Shown in pieces: positions 45,637 through 53,311 of a stretch of DNA of 64,000 nucleotides. This DNA is from DATJGS01 sp035494735 (lineage in GTDB: Bacteria; Eisenbacteria; RBG-16-71-46): NCBI GenBank assembly GCA_035494735.1, contig DATJGS010000042.1:48426-112425 (forward strand). Direction: 5' to 3'. A program made the translations under genes and the position numbers. The notes beneath the pieces were generated by a model, which did no database searches, had not been told where the DNA came from, and saw only the letters and a program-made list of their open reading frames with translations. Position 1 is the stretch's first letter; every line of letters starts with the position of its first letter.

Positions 45637-47377
45637 GCTCGCCGCCGCCTCCGCGCTCGCGGTGGCGGTCGCGCGCGTCCGCTCCGTCCACGCGGACTCG
45701 GGCGGAGCGCGCGACCGTGCGTCGACCGGCGCCCCGCGCGTCGGGGCGTCGCACGCCGCCGGCGATTCCGTCGCGCCCGAGAGTCGCGCCTCTCACGGCG
45801 ACTCGACGGCCGTGGCCGGCGCCGCCGCCGACACCGTGCGGAGCTCACGAGCCGTCCCGTTCGAGGGCGCGCCGATCCGGCGCGTGGCCATCCAGCCGCG
45901 CCGCATCTTCGATCCCGTGCCGCCCGGGCGCCTCGCCGGCTTCTACCGCACGGCGAACGCGCTGCACGTGCGTACGCGGCCGCGCACGATCCGCCAGTTG
46001 CTGCTGTTCGGGCCCGGCGATCCGTGGAGCGCGGACCGTGCCGCCGAGAACATGCGGCGGCTGCGCTCGCTGGATTTCCTCACGCCGGTCGCCATCACGC
46101 CGGCGTGGGCTGGCGACTCGGTCGACGTCGAGGTGGTGACGCGCGACACGTGGACGACGTCGCCCGAGTTCAACATCGAGAGTTCGAGCGGCGTGCACAA
46201 GGGCACGGTCGCGTTCACCGAGCGGAACTTCTTCGGGCTCGGCAAGTCGGTGTCGCTTGCATATCGCGACGAGCCCGCCGGAATCTCGCGCACGCTGTCG
46301 GTGGACGATCCGGCGGTCTTCGGGTCGCGTCTCGGCATCGGCGTCGAGGCCGGCACCGGCTCGGCCGGCGTGACGAACGGCCTCGTCGTCGGCGTGCCGT
46401 TCTATGCGGAAGACACGCCCTACAGCTACGGCGCGGCGTGGGGTCGGGCCACGTCGGTGACGCGGCTGTATTCGGGAGGCGAGGAGGCCGCCGAGTTCGA
46501 CGAGCGCGTGGAATCGACCGAGCTGATGTGGGGACGCGGCCGGCGCCAGGAGGGCACGATCGTCCGTGGCATCGGCTCGTTCCTCGTCAAGGACCGGCGC
46601 ATGGGCCCGTCGCGGCTCGAGCCGGGCGCGCCGCCGGACTTCGACGGGGTCGAGGACAACCTCAAGCTGCGTCGCGTGGCCGGCGAGCTTCGCCTGTGGC
46701 GCCCGCATTTCGTCGAGAAGACCGGCGTCGAGCGCATGACCGGCATCGAGGACTTCGACCTGGGACCGACCGCGGCCATCAAGCTCGGCGTCTCGCCGAG
46801 GTTCCTGGGCGGGACGGCCGACGAGGCGTACGGCCGCTTCGAAGTCGACGCCGGCGCGCAGACGCCGTTCGGCTTCGGCTGGGTCCGCTCGTCGGCCGAG
46901 AGCCGCTGGCGCTGGACGCCGCTCGAGATCGTGCGCCGTCTCGACGCGCGCTGGATCGTGCAGGGTCCGCTCAGCCACACGTTCGTGCTCGCGGCGCACG
47001 GCGTCCAGGGCGAGCGCGTGCCGCGCGACTTCCAGGTGGCGACCGGCGGCCTGAACGGCCTGCGCGCGTATCCGGTCCACGAGCTGTCCGGGCGCCGGCT
47101 GTGGCGCTTCAACGCCGAGGACCGCTGGATCCTCGGGCGCGAGTACTGGGACCTGATCACGGTCGGCGCCGCCGCGTTCTACGACGGCGCGCGGGCCTGG
47201 GGACCGGGCGCCGGCGGCACCGACTGGCACCACGACGTGGGCGCCGGGCTGCGCTTCGCGCTGCCTCATTCCTCGCTGAACCAGGTCGTGCGCCTGGACG
47301 TCGCGCTTCCGATCGCCCCGACACGGGACGGGCGCCGCGAACCGGTCCTGTCGTTCGGTTCGAGCCAGGCGTTCTAG
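45605..47377 (+). CDS. Outer-membrane barrel protein, Omp85/BamA-like
   Basis: 590 aa. Signal-type N-terminus (LAAASALAVAVA), an Ala/Ser/Asp-rich stretch, then one POTRA-like module (RTIRQLLLFGPGDPWS, AAENMRRLRSLDFLTPVAIT, VDVEVVTRDTWTTSP), then a barrel with FTERNFFGLGKSVSLAYRD, the start typical of Omp85 barrels, and GGLNGLRAYPVHELSG near the end. The C-terminus is Phe. It has fewer POTRA domains than BamA, so an Omp85-family protein of unknown cargo is more likely than BamA itself. GTG 45605 lies inside cpoB. Confidence 0.75.
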   Translation: MSGWARSALVRLAAASALAVAVARVRSVHADSGGARDRASTGAPRVGASHAAGDSVAPESRASHGDSTAVAGAAADTVRSSRAVPFEGAPIRRVAIQPRRIFDPVPPGRLAGFYRTANALHVRTRPRTIRQLLLFGPGDPWSADRAAENMRRLRSLDFLTPVAITPAWAGDSVDVEVVTRDTWTTSPEFNIESSSGVHKGTVAFTERNFFGLGKSVSLAYRDEPAGISRTLSVDDPAVFGSRLGIGVEAGTGSAGVTNGLVVGVPFYAEDTPYSYGAAWGRATSVTRLYSGGEEAAEFDERVESTELMWGRGRRQEGTIVRGIGSFLVKDRRMGPSRLEPGAPPDFDGVEDNLKLRRVAGELRLWRPHFVEKTGVERMTGIEDFDLGPTAAIKLGVSPRFLGGTADEAYGRFEVDAGAQTPFGFGWVRSSAESRWRWTPLEIVRRLDARWIVQGPLSHTFVLAAHGVQGERVPRDFQVATGGLNGLRAYPVHELSGRRLWRFNAEDRWILGREYWDLITVGAAAFYDGARAWGPGAGGTDWHHDVGAGLRFALPHSSLNQVVRLDVALPIAPTRDGRREPVLSFGSSQAF

Positions 47378-47381
47378 CGGC

Positions 47382-47411
47382 TTGACGCTGCCAAGGGCGC
47401 GCCCGTAGCGT
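47382..47411 (+). promoter_or_regulatory. Candidate promoter of the adenosine-specific kinase operon
   Basis: TTGACG (47382-47387), 18-nt spacer and TAGCGT (47406-47411), four nt after the barrel-gene stop. The -10 and the bases after it (TAGCGTGCC) match those before tolQ. AAAGGAG precedes the kinase ATG. Confidence 0.45.
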
Positions 47412-47434
47412 GCCCGCCAAAGGAGCCGCCCCGC

Positions 47435-47917
47435 ATGGAACTGCACGCCGTCGCGCTCGACATTCCCGCGGATTGCAACCTGGTCGCGGGCCAGGCGCAC
47501 TTCATCAAGACCGCGGAAGACCTCGCGGAAATCGTCGTCACCACGGTGCCGACGGCGGAGTTCGGCCTGGCCTTCTGCGAGGCGTCGGGGCCGTGCCTGA
47601 TCCGCACCGAGGGGAACGCGCCCGACCTGGTGGCCGCCGCGGTCTCGAACGCCGAGCGCGTGGCGGCCGGGCACACGTTCTTCCTGCTGCTGCGTGGCGC
47701 GTACCCGATCAACATCCTGAACGCGGTCAAGCAGTGCCCGGAAGTGTGCCGCGTGTTCTGCGCGACGGCGAACCCGGTGCAGATGCTGGTCGCGGGCACG
47801 TCGCAGGGGCGCGGCGTCGTCGGCGTGGTCGATGGCAACTCGCCGCGCGGCCTCGAGGACGACGCCGCACGCGCGGCGCGGCGCGAATTCCTGCGCCGGA
47901 TCGGCTACAAGCGGTGA
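47435..47917 (+). CDS. Adenosine-specific kinase family protein (PF04008)
   Basis: 160 aa, highly similar in pattern to the archaeal-type adenosine-specific kinase family: FIKTAEDLAEIVVTTVP, FGLAFCEASGPCLIR, AYPINILNAVKQCPEVCRVFCATANPVQ and QGRGVVGVVDG. The family was named after an archaeal member proposed to bind adenosine; the physiological reaction is not well established. Several conserved Cys are present. The ATG follows AAAGGAG. Its stop overlaps the next gene by 4 nt. Confidence 0.9.
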   Translation: MELHAVALDIPADCNLVAGQAHFIKTAEDLAEIVVTTVPTAEFGLAFCEASGPCLIRTEGNAPDLVAAAVSNAERVAAGHTFFLLLRGAYPINILNAVKQCPEVCRVFCATANPVQMLVAGTSQGRGVVGVVDGNSPRGLEDDAARAARREFLRRIGYKR

Positions 47918-49068
47918 GCGCCGGCGCGCGCGGCCCGGTCGTCGTCGTCGGCGCCGGCTGTATCGGCGCGGCCATCGCCTACCATCTCGCGAAGCGCGGG
48001 GTCCCGGACGTCGTCGTCGTCGAGCGCGAGCCGTTCGCGGGCGCCGGGTCCACGAGCAAGGCGGCGGGAGGAATCCGCGCCCAGTTCTCGACGCCGATCA
48101 ACGTGCAGATCTCCATGATGGCGATCGCCGACTACGAGCGATTCGCGGACGAGATGAAGACGGACCCGGTGTTCTTCCAGGTCGGCTACCTGTTCCTGAT
48201 CGCGGACGACGCGATGTGGGCGCGCTTCCAGCAGCAGGTCGCGATGCAGCGCGCGTTGGGGCTCGCCGTCGAGACGCTGACGCCGGCCGAGGTACGCGAA
48301 CGCATCCCGGAGCTCGAGATCGCGGACTTGAAGGGCGCGACGTTCGGACCGCGCGACGGCCTCGCGAACCCTCACGAGATCACGCAGGCGTTCGTGGCCG
48401 AGGCGCGGCGCCTGGGCGCGACGTTCCGTTTCGCGGAGCCGGCGCTCGGGCTCGAGATGAACGGCGCGCGCGTGACCGGCGTGCGCACGGCCGGCGGCAC
48501 GATCGCCGCGCGCTGGGTCGTGAACGCGGCCGGCCCGTACGCCGCGGAGGTCGCGACGTGGGCCGGCGTCACGCTGCCCGTCGTGCCCGTGCGCCGGCAC
48601 TGCTTCACGACCGAGCCGCTGCCGTTCGTGCGCGACACGCTGCCGATGATCGTCGATATGAAGTCCGGCGTCTATATGCACCGCGAGAGCGGCGGCCTGC
48701 TCCTCGGGCTCGCGAACCCCGAGGAGCCGCCGGGCTTCGACACGAGCGTGAACTGGGACCTGCTCGAGCGCGTCGTCGAGCCGGCGATCCACCGCGTGCC
48801 GGCGCTCGAGAGCGCGGAGGTGTCGAACGCGTGGGCCGGCCTCTACGAGACGACGCCCGATCACAACGCCGTGCTCGGGCCGCCGGCCGGCGTCGAGGGC
48901 CTGATGCTGGCGAACGGCTTCAGCGGCCACGGGCTCATGCACGCGCCCGCGGTCGGGCGCCTGATCGCCGAGTGGATCGTCGACGGCCGGCCGAGCCTGG
49001 ACCTGCACCCGCTTCGGCTCGAACGCTTCGCGGAGCGCGCGACGCTGCTCGAAGCGAACGTCATCTGA
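47914..49068 (+). CDS. FAD-dependent oxidoreductase of the DAO family
   Basis: 384 aa. N-terminal dinucleotide-binding motif VVVGAGCIGAAIAYHLAKRG with the ribose-binding Glu in VVVERE, STSKAAGGIRAQFS after it, and the C-terminal FAD motif LMLANGFSGHGLMHAPAVGR. Related to sarcosine oxidase beta-subunit/glycine oxidase/DadA-like flavoenzymes that oxidise secondary or primary amines of amino acids. Exact substrate unknown. GTG start overlaps the kinase stop. Confidence 0.88.
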   Translation: MSAGARGPVVVVGAGCIGAAIAYHLAKRGVPDVVVVEREPFAGAGSTSKAAGGIRAQFSTPINVQISMMAIADYERFADEMKTDPVFFQVGYLFLIADDAMWARFQQQVAMQRALGLAVETLTPAEVRERIPELEIADLKGATFGPRDGLANPHEITQAFVAEARRLGATFRFAEPALGLEMNGARVTGVRTAGGTIAARWVVNAAGPYAAEVATWAGVTLPVVPVRRHCFTTEPLPFVRDTLPMIVDMKSGVYMHRESGGLLLGLANPEEPPGFDTSVNWDLLERVVEPAIHRVPALESAEVSNAWAGLYETTPDHNAVLGPPAGVEGLMLANGFSGHGLMHAPAVGRLIAEWIVDGRPSLDLHPLRLERFAERATLLEANVI

Positions 49069-49070
49069 TC

Positions 49071-49715
49071 ATGGGCTTCGTCCAGCGTGCGCTGCGCCTC
49101 GGTCCGCTCGAGAACAACTCGTACGTGATCGTGGACGAAGCGACGCGCGAGAGCGCGGTGGTGGACGTCGGCTTCGAGCCCGAGGCCGTCGTCGAAGCGC
49201 TGGCCGCCGAGCGGCTGTCCCCGCGCTGGCTGCTGGCCACGCACGGGCACTACGACCACGTCGCCGGCATGCGCGAAGTGCAGGACGCGGTGGGCGGCGT
49301 GTTCCGGCTGCACCCCGCCGACCGCCCGCTGCTCGACATGCTCGCCGCTCAGGGCGCGGCGTTCGGCTTCCCGCCGGCGACGGCGCCCGAGGTCGTCGTC
49401 GACCTCGCGGATGACGAGCGGGTCCCGCTCGGCGCGGGCATGTTGCGCGTGCTGCACACGCCGGGCCATTCGCCGGGCCACGTGTGCTTCCACGCCGGGC
49501 CGGATCTGTGGGTCGGCGATCTCCTGTTCGCGGGCTCGGTCGGGCGCACCGATCTGCCGGGCGGCTCGTTCGCCCAGCTCGAGCGCTCCGTGCACACGCG
49601 CGTCTTCCCGCTCGGCGACGACGTGCGCTGCTGGACCGGGCATGGCGCGCCGACGACGGTGGGCGAGGAGCGGCGGCACAATCCGTTCGTCGGCTCGAGC
49701 GCGGGGCGGCCGTGA
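49071..49715 (+). CDS. Metallo-beta-lactamase-fold hydrolase (glyoxalase II-like)
   Basis: 214 aa. The zinc motif is THGHYDHVAG, followed by HTPGHSPGH, DLLFAGSVGRTDLPGG and CWTGHG, giving the complete set of His/Asp ligands of glyoxalase II-like enzymes. Likely a thioester or persulfide-type hydrolase; the short C-terminus lacks the glyoxalase II substrate-binding domain. It starts 2 nt after the oxidoreductase stop and overlaps the next gene by 4 nt. Confidence 0.88.
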   Translation: MGFVQRALRLGPLENNSYVIVDEATRESAVVDVGFEPEAVVEALAAERLSPRWLLATHGHYDHVAGMREVQDAVGGVFRLHPADRPLLDMLAAQGAAFGFPPATAPEVVVDLADDERVPLGAGMLRVLHTPGHSPGHVCFHAGPDLWVGDLLFAGSVGRTDLPGGSFAQLERSVHTRVFPLGDDVRCWTGHGAPTTVGEERRHNPFVGSSAGRP

Positions 49716-50764
49716 GCGCGCTGCCCGGTGCGTGGCAGGCGCGGCTCGAGATCGACAAGGACGCGTGGATCGCGCCGGGCGCCGTGGTGGTCGGCGCGGT
49801 GAAGGTGGGCGCGCGGGCCAGCGTGTGGTTCAACACGGTCGTGCGCGGCGACACCGACCGGGTGGAGATCGGTGACGACAGCAACGTGCAGGACAATTCG
49901 ACGGTGCACGTCGACGAAGGCCAGCCGGCCCTGATCGGCGCGCGCGTCACGGTCGGCCATCGCGCGATCGTGCACGGCTGCGTCATCGAGGACGAGTGCC
50001 TGATCGGCATGGGCTCGGTGATCCTGTCGGGCGCGCGCATCGGCAAAGGCTCGCTGATCGGCGCCGCGTCGCTCGTGCGCGAGGGGCAGGACGTGCCGCC
50101 CGGCTCGCTGGCGCTGGGATCGCCGGCGCGCGTCGTGGGTCCGGTCAGCGACGCGCATCGCGACGCCATCCGCCGGGGCAGCGCGCACTACGTCGAGCTG
50201 TCGCGCAGTTATTGCGAGCGCGGCCTGGCGCGGCCCCACCCGTGGCGCGACTCGTCCGCCGGCGTCACGTCGCTCGCGCATGGCCCCGTGACGTCGCTCG
50301 AGTGGGCGGCGCTGCTCGACACGCTCGCGGCGGGTCCGCCGTGGGCGGCGGCGCTGCTCGCGTCCACGCCGCCCGCCGCGTGGGAACGCGCGCCCGGCGA
50401 CGGACGCTGGTCGGCGCGCGACGTGCTCGCGCACCTGCGCGACGTCGAAGTGCGCGTCGCGCTGCCGCGCGCGCGGCGCATCCTCCTCGACGGAGCGGCT
50501 GAGGTGCCCGACATCGACGTGCAGGCCGAGGTCGCGGCCGCGGGTGGCGCGCCGGGGTCTGCCGCCGAAGTCTTCGCCGAGTGGCGCGCGACGCGCGCGG
50601 CGCTGCTCGACCTGCTGCGGCCGTGCCTGCCGCGCGAGTGGCGGCGCCCGGTCACGCACTCGCGGCGCGGCCCGTTCTCGCTCGGCGAGATGGTGCGCGG
50701 CCTCGTCGAGCACGAGCTGGCGCATCGCCGGCAGCTCGAACGCGCGCTGGCGGCGGCGCCGTGA
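49712..50764 (+). CDS. Gamma-carbonic anhydrase-like hexapeptide protein fused to a DinB-like domain
   Basis: 350 aa. Residues 1 to ~175 are a left-handed beta-helix of the gamma-carbonic anhydrase/PaaY type, with three zinc-type His in STVHVDEG and GHRAIVHG. Residues ~185-350 look like a DinB/DUF664-type four-helix domain: WERAPGDGRWSARDVLAHLRD and GLVEHELAHRRQLE with spaced His for a metal. The two halves lie in one uninterrupted frame. The fusion is unusual; family members of each half are normally separate. GTG start overlaps the preceding stop. Function may be hydration or acyl/thiol chemistry; not decidable. Confidence 0.8.
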   Translation: MSALPGAWQARLEIDKDAWIAPGAVVVGAVKVGARASVWFNTVVRGDTDRVEIGDDSNVQDNSTVHVDEGQPALIGARVTVGHRAIVHGCVIEDECLIGMGSVILSGARIGKGSLIGAASLVREGQDVPPGSLALGSPARVVGPVSDAHRDAIRRGSAHYVELSRSYCERGLARPHPWRDSSAGVTSLAHGPVTSLEWAALLDTLAAGPPWAAALLASTPPAAWERAPGDGRWSARDVLAHLRDVEVRVALPRARRILLDGAAEVPDIDVQAEVAAAGGAPGSAAEVFAEWRATRAALLDLLRPCLPREWRRPVTHSRRGPFSLGEMVRGLVEHELAHRRQLERALAAAP

Positions 50765-51438
50765 TCCACGTGTTCGGAGCGCCGGATCCGCCGGCGCCGC
50801 GGCTGGTCCAGCGCCTGCGCGCGTCGGCCCCGGCCGCGGCCGCCGGCGCGGAGTCGGCCGGGCCGGCGACGCTCGTGCTGGGCGCGGTGCCGATGGACGC
50901 GCTCGCGCTCGGCGTGCTGGTCGGCGGCTGGCGGAAAGCGCACGGCGCCCGCCTACTCGTGCTGAGCGCGCTCGGTGCGCACCCGGACGCGCGGAGCCCG
51001 CGGCTGCGCGCGCTGTGGGAGCTGGAGGAGCAGGCGCGCGCGTTCGCGCTTCCGGCGCTCGTGCTCCGGCTCGCGCCGCTCGTCGGGCCCGACAGTCCGC
51101 TGTGGCGAAAGCTCGCGTCGGCCCCGCGCCTGCCGCGCGGCGGGCGCGCGCTGCTCCAGCCGGTGCTCGAGGACGACGTGATGCTCGCGCTGGAGCGTGC
51201 GCTCGACGACGACGCGCCGTGGAGCGGGTGGTTCGAAGTGGCCGGCCCCGAGGTGCTGAGCCTGGCCGAGTTGACGGCGCTGGCCCGCGCGGCGCCCGGC
51301 GCGGAGCGCGCGGGCGCCGCGTGGGAGCCGCCGCTCGCGGAACTCGACGAGCATCGCCTGGCGGAGCCCGAGCCGTGGGCCGCGCGCTTCGGCGTCACGC
51401 CGCGCCGCGTCACGCGCGAGGCCGCGACATGGCGGTGA
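50761..51438 (+). CDS. Divergent NAD(P)-binding/SDR-like protein
   Basis: 225 aa. Overall layout suggests a short Rossmann (atypical SDR or NmrA-like) protein: LVLGAVPMDALALG, RLLVLSALGAHPDARSPR, RALWELEEQARAFALPALVLRLAPLVGP, and WFEVAGPEVLSLAELTALA near the C-terminus. The usual TGxxGxxG is replaced by FGAPDPPAP, so cofactor binding may be lost. GTG start overlaps the previous stop by 4 nt. Low sequence complexity (Ala/Leu/Arg) limits the call. Confidence 0.65.
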   Translation: MIHVFGAPDPPAPRLVQRLRASAPAAAAGAESAGPATLVLGAVPMDALALGVLVGGWRKAHGARLLVLSALGAHPDARSPRLRALWELEEQARAFALPALVLRLAPLVGPDSPLWRKLASAPRLPRGGRALLQPVLEDDVMLALERALDDDAPWSGWFEVAGPEVLSLAELTALARAAPGAERAGAAWEPPLAELDEHRLAEPEPWAARFGVTPRRVTREAATWR

Positions 51439-51968
51439 AGCGCGGCGCGCGCCGCGTGCACGCCCACGCCGCGGACGCCACGCGGCCTGCGGTGTGCGCC
51501 GTGATCACGGTCAGCGACTCGCGGCGCGGCCGCGACGACACGAGCGGGGCCGCGTTGACCGCGCTGCTCGAGCGCGCCGGCCACGTCGTGGCGATGCGCG
51601 GCTGGGTCGGCGACGACGCGGCCGCCATCCGCCGCGCCGTCAGGGAATCGCTGGCCCGCGCCGACGTGGATGCCGTGCTGATCACCGGCGGCACCGGGAT
51701 CGCGCCGCGCGACGTCACGCCCGAGGCCGTCGCCCCATTGCTCGATCGCACGCTGCCCGGCTTCGGCGAGGCGTTTCGGGTATTCTCGCTGTCCGACGTG
51801 GGCCCGGCGGCGTGGTTGTCGCGCGCCGGCGCCGGCGTCGCGCGCGGGCGGCTGGTGGTCTGGCTCCCCGGCTCGCGGCGCGCCGTCACACTCGCACTCC
51901 GTCGCGTGCTCCTGCCCGAACTCGGCCATGCCGTGCGCTTGCTCGGGCGCCCTTCCCACTCGAGGTGA
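51429..51968 (+). CDS. MoaB/MogA molybdopterin-binding protein
   Basis: 179 aa. The MoCF_biosynth fold is shown by VCAVITVSDSRRGRDDTSG, DAVLITGGTGIAPRDVTPEAV and the GEAFRVFSL segment. Adenylylates molybdopterin before molybdenum insertion (MogA) or is the related MoaB. It overlaps the previous gene by 10 nt. No other molybdenum cofactor gene is in the window. Confidence 0.88.
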   Translation: MAVKRGARRVHAHAADATRPAVCAVITVSDSRRGRDDTSGAALTALLERAGHVVAMRGWVGDDAAAIRRAVRESLARADVDAVLITGGTGIAPRDVTPEAVAPLLDRTLPGFGEAFRVFSLSDVGPAAWLSRAGAGVARGRLVVWLPGSRRAVTLALRRVLLPELGHAVRLLGRPSHSR

Positions 51969-51972
51969 CCGC

Positions 51973-52527
51973 ATGTCGATTCGGCCTGATCGTTGGATCC
52001 GGGAGATGTGTCAGAAGCACGCGATGATCGAGCCGTTCGCGGAGAAGCAGGTGCGCGACGGCGTCATCTCGTACGGCGTGTCGTCGTACGGCTACGACAT
52101 CCGCATCGCGGACGAGTTCAAGATCTTCACGAACCTGAACTCGACGGTCGTCGACCCCAAGAACATGGACCCGGCGTCGATGGTCGACTTCAAGGGGCCG
52201 ATCGCGATCATCCCGCCGAATTCGTTCGCGCTCGGCCGGACCATCGAGTACTTCCGCATCCCGCGCAACGTGCTGACGGTGTGCGTCGGCAAGAGCACGT
52301 ACGCGCGCTGCGGCATCATCACGAACGTGACGCCGTTCGAGCCGGAGTGGGAGGGATTCGTCACGCTCGAGATCAGCAACACCACGCCGCTGCCGGCGAA
52401 GATCTACGCGAACGAGGGCATCGCCCAGGTGCTGTTCTTCGAGAGTGACGAGCCGTGTCAGACGTCGTACAAGGACAAGGCCGGCAAGTACCAGAAGCAG
52501 GAGGGCATCACCCTGCCGCGGCTGTGA
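51973..52527 (+). CDS. dcd: dCTP deaminase
   Basis: 184 aa; deaminates dCTP to dUTP (or, in bifunctional forms, to dUMP). Diagnostic motifs: SSYGYDIRIADEF, GKSTYARCGIITNVTPFEPEWEG, with the catalytic Glu in FEPEWEGFVTLE, and SYKDKAGKYQKQEG at the C-terminus. ATG 51973 is preferred, with GAGGTG 6 nt upstream. The end of the operon; tRNA-Gln follows 57 nt later. Confidence 0.95.
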   Translation: MSIRPDRWIREMCQKHAMIEPFAEKQVRDGVISYGVSSYGYDIRIADEFKIFTNLNSTVVDPKNMDPASMVDFKGPIAIIPPNSFALGRTIEYFRIPRNVLTVCVGKSTYARCGIITNVTPFEPEWEGFVTLEISNTTPLPAKIYANEGIAQVLFFESDEPCQTSYKDKAGKYQKQEGITLPRL

Positions 52528-52584
52528 CGAACGGCGCGGGCGCGCTCTCGCGACACGGGCGCGGTGGCCTGGGGTGCGGCGTGC

Positions 52585-52658
52585 TCGGGGATCGTCCAAT
52601 GGTAGGACAGCGGCCTTTGGAGCCGTCAATCAAGGTTCGAATCCTTGTCCCCGAGCCA
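52585..52658 (+). tRNA. tRNA-Gln (anticodon TTG)
   Basis: 74 nt including encoded CCA (52656-52658). Acceptor TCGGGGA/TCCCCGA, D stem GTCC/GGAC, anticodon stem GCGGC/GCCGT with loop CTTTGGA, and T arm CAAGG-TTCGAAT-CCTTG. Anticodon TTG reads CAA/CAG glutamine. Confidence 0.95.
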
Positions 52659-52727
52659 CTCCCCGCGATCGCCCGAGTCCGGGCCCACGCGCGCGGGTTC
52701 GCGCCGCCGGACGCGTGTCTCCGGCGT

Positions 52728-52756
52728 TTGCGCGGCGGCGGCGCGCCCGATATGCT
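52728..52756 (+). promoter_or_regulatory. Candidate promoter of nuoI
   Basis: TTGCGC (52728-52733), 17-nt spacer and TATGCT (52751-52756), about 49 nt before ATG 52805. The -35 matches poorly (3 of 6), the -10 better. Confidence 0.35.
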
Positions 52757-52804
52757 GCGCGCCGATTCCGCAACCTCACTCGCCGATCCGGAGAACCAAG
52801 CGAC

Positions 52805-53251
52805 ATGCTGAAGGAACTGGGCAAGGGACTCAGCGTCACCCTCGAGAACCTGTTCAAGAAGCCCTTCACCGTCCAGTACCCGGACGAGAAGCTGACGATG
52901 TTCCCGCGCTTCCGCGGCCTGCACATCCTCACGCGTCACGAGGACGGTCTCGAGCGCTGCGTCGGCTGCGAGCTGTGCGCCGTGGCGTGCCCGGCCGACG
53001 CCATCTTCGTGAAGGCCGCCGAGAACGACCCGAACGCGCCCAAGTCGCACGGCGAGCGCTACGCCGAGCGCTACGAGATCAACATGCTGCGCTGCATCTT
53101 CTGCGGCATGTGCGAAGAGGCGTGCCCCGAGGACGCCATCTACCTCGAGAAGAACTACGAACTCTCCGACTACAAGCGCGAGGCGTTCATTTACACGAAG
53201 GACGAACTGCTGGTCGGCGAGGACAAGAACGGCTACCTGCCCGAGCGCTAG
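52805..53251 (+). CDS. nuoI: NADH-quinone oxidoreductase subunit I
   Basis: 148 aa. Two [4Fe-4S] ferredoxin motifs: CVGCELCAVACP and CIFCGMCEEACP, with the N-terminal PFTVQYPDEKLTMFPRFRG that docks NuoI to the membrane arm, and KNYELSDY at the C-terminus. It carries electrons from the peripheral arm towards quinone. It stands alone; no other nuo gene is visible within the window. The terminator at 53277-53302 follows. Confidence 0.93.
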   Translation: MLKELGKGLSVTLENLFKKPFTVQYPDEKLTMFPRFRGLHILTRHEDGLERCVGCELCAVACPADAIFVKAAENDPNAPKSHGERYAERYEINMLRCIFCGMCEEACPEDAIYLEKNYELSDYKREAFIYTKDELLVGEDKNGYLPER

Positions 53252-53276
53252 GCGCTAAGCGGCGGATCGACCACGC

Positions 53277-53302
53277 GGCGGGCCGGACGGCCTGCCGTTT
53301 TT
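53277..53302 (+). terminator. Terminator of nuoI
   Basis: Left arm 53277-53284, loop GGAC, right arm 53289-53296 (8 bp, one G-T pair), then G and TTTTT at 53298-53302. Lies between convergent genes. Confidence 0.75.
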
Positions 53303-53311
53303 CGTGCCCGG

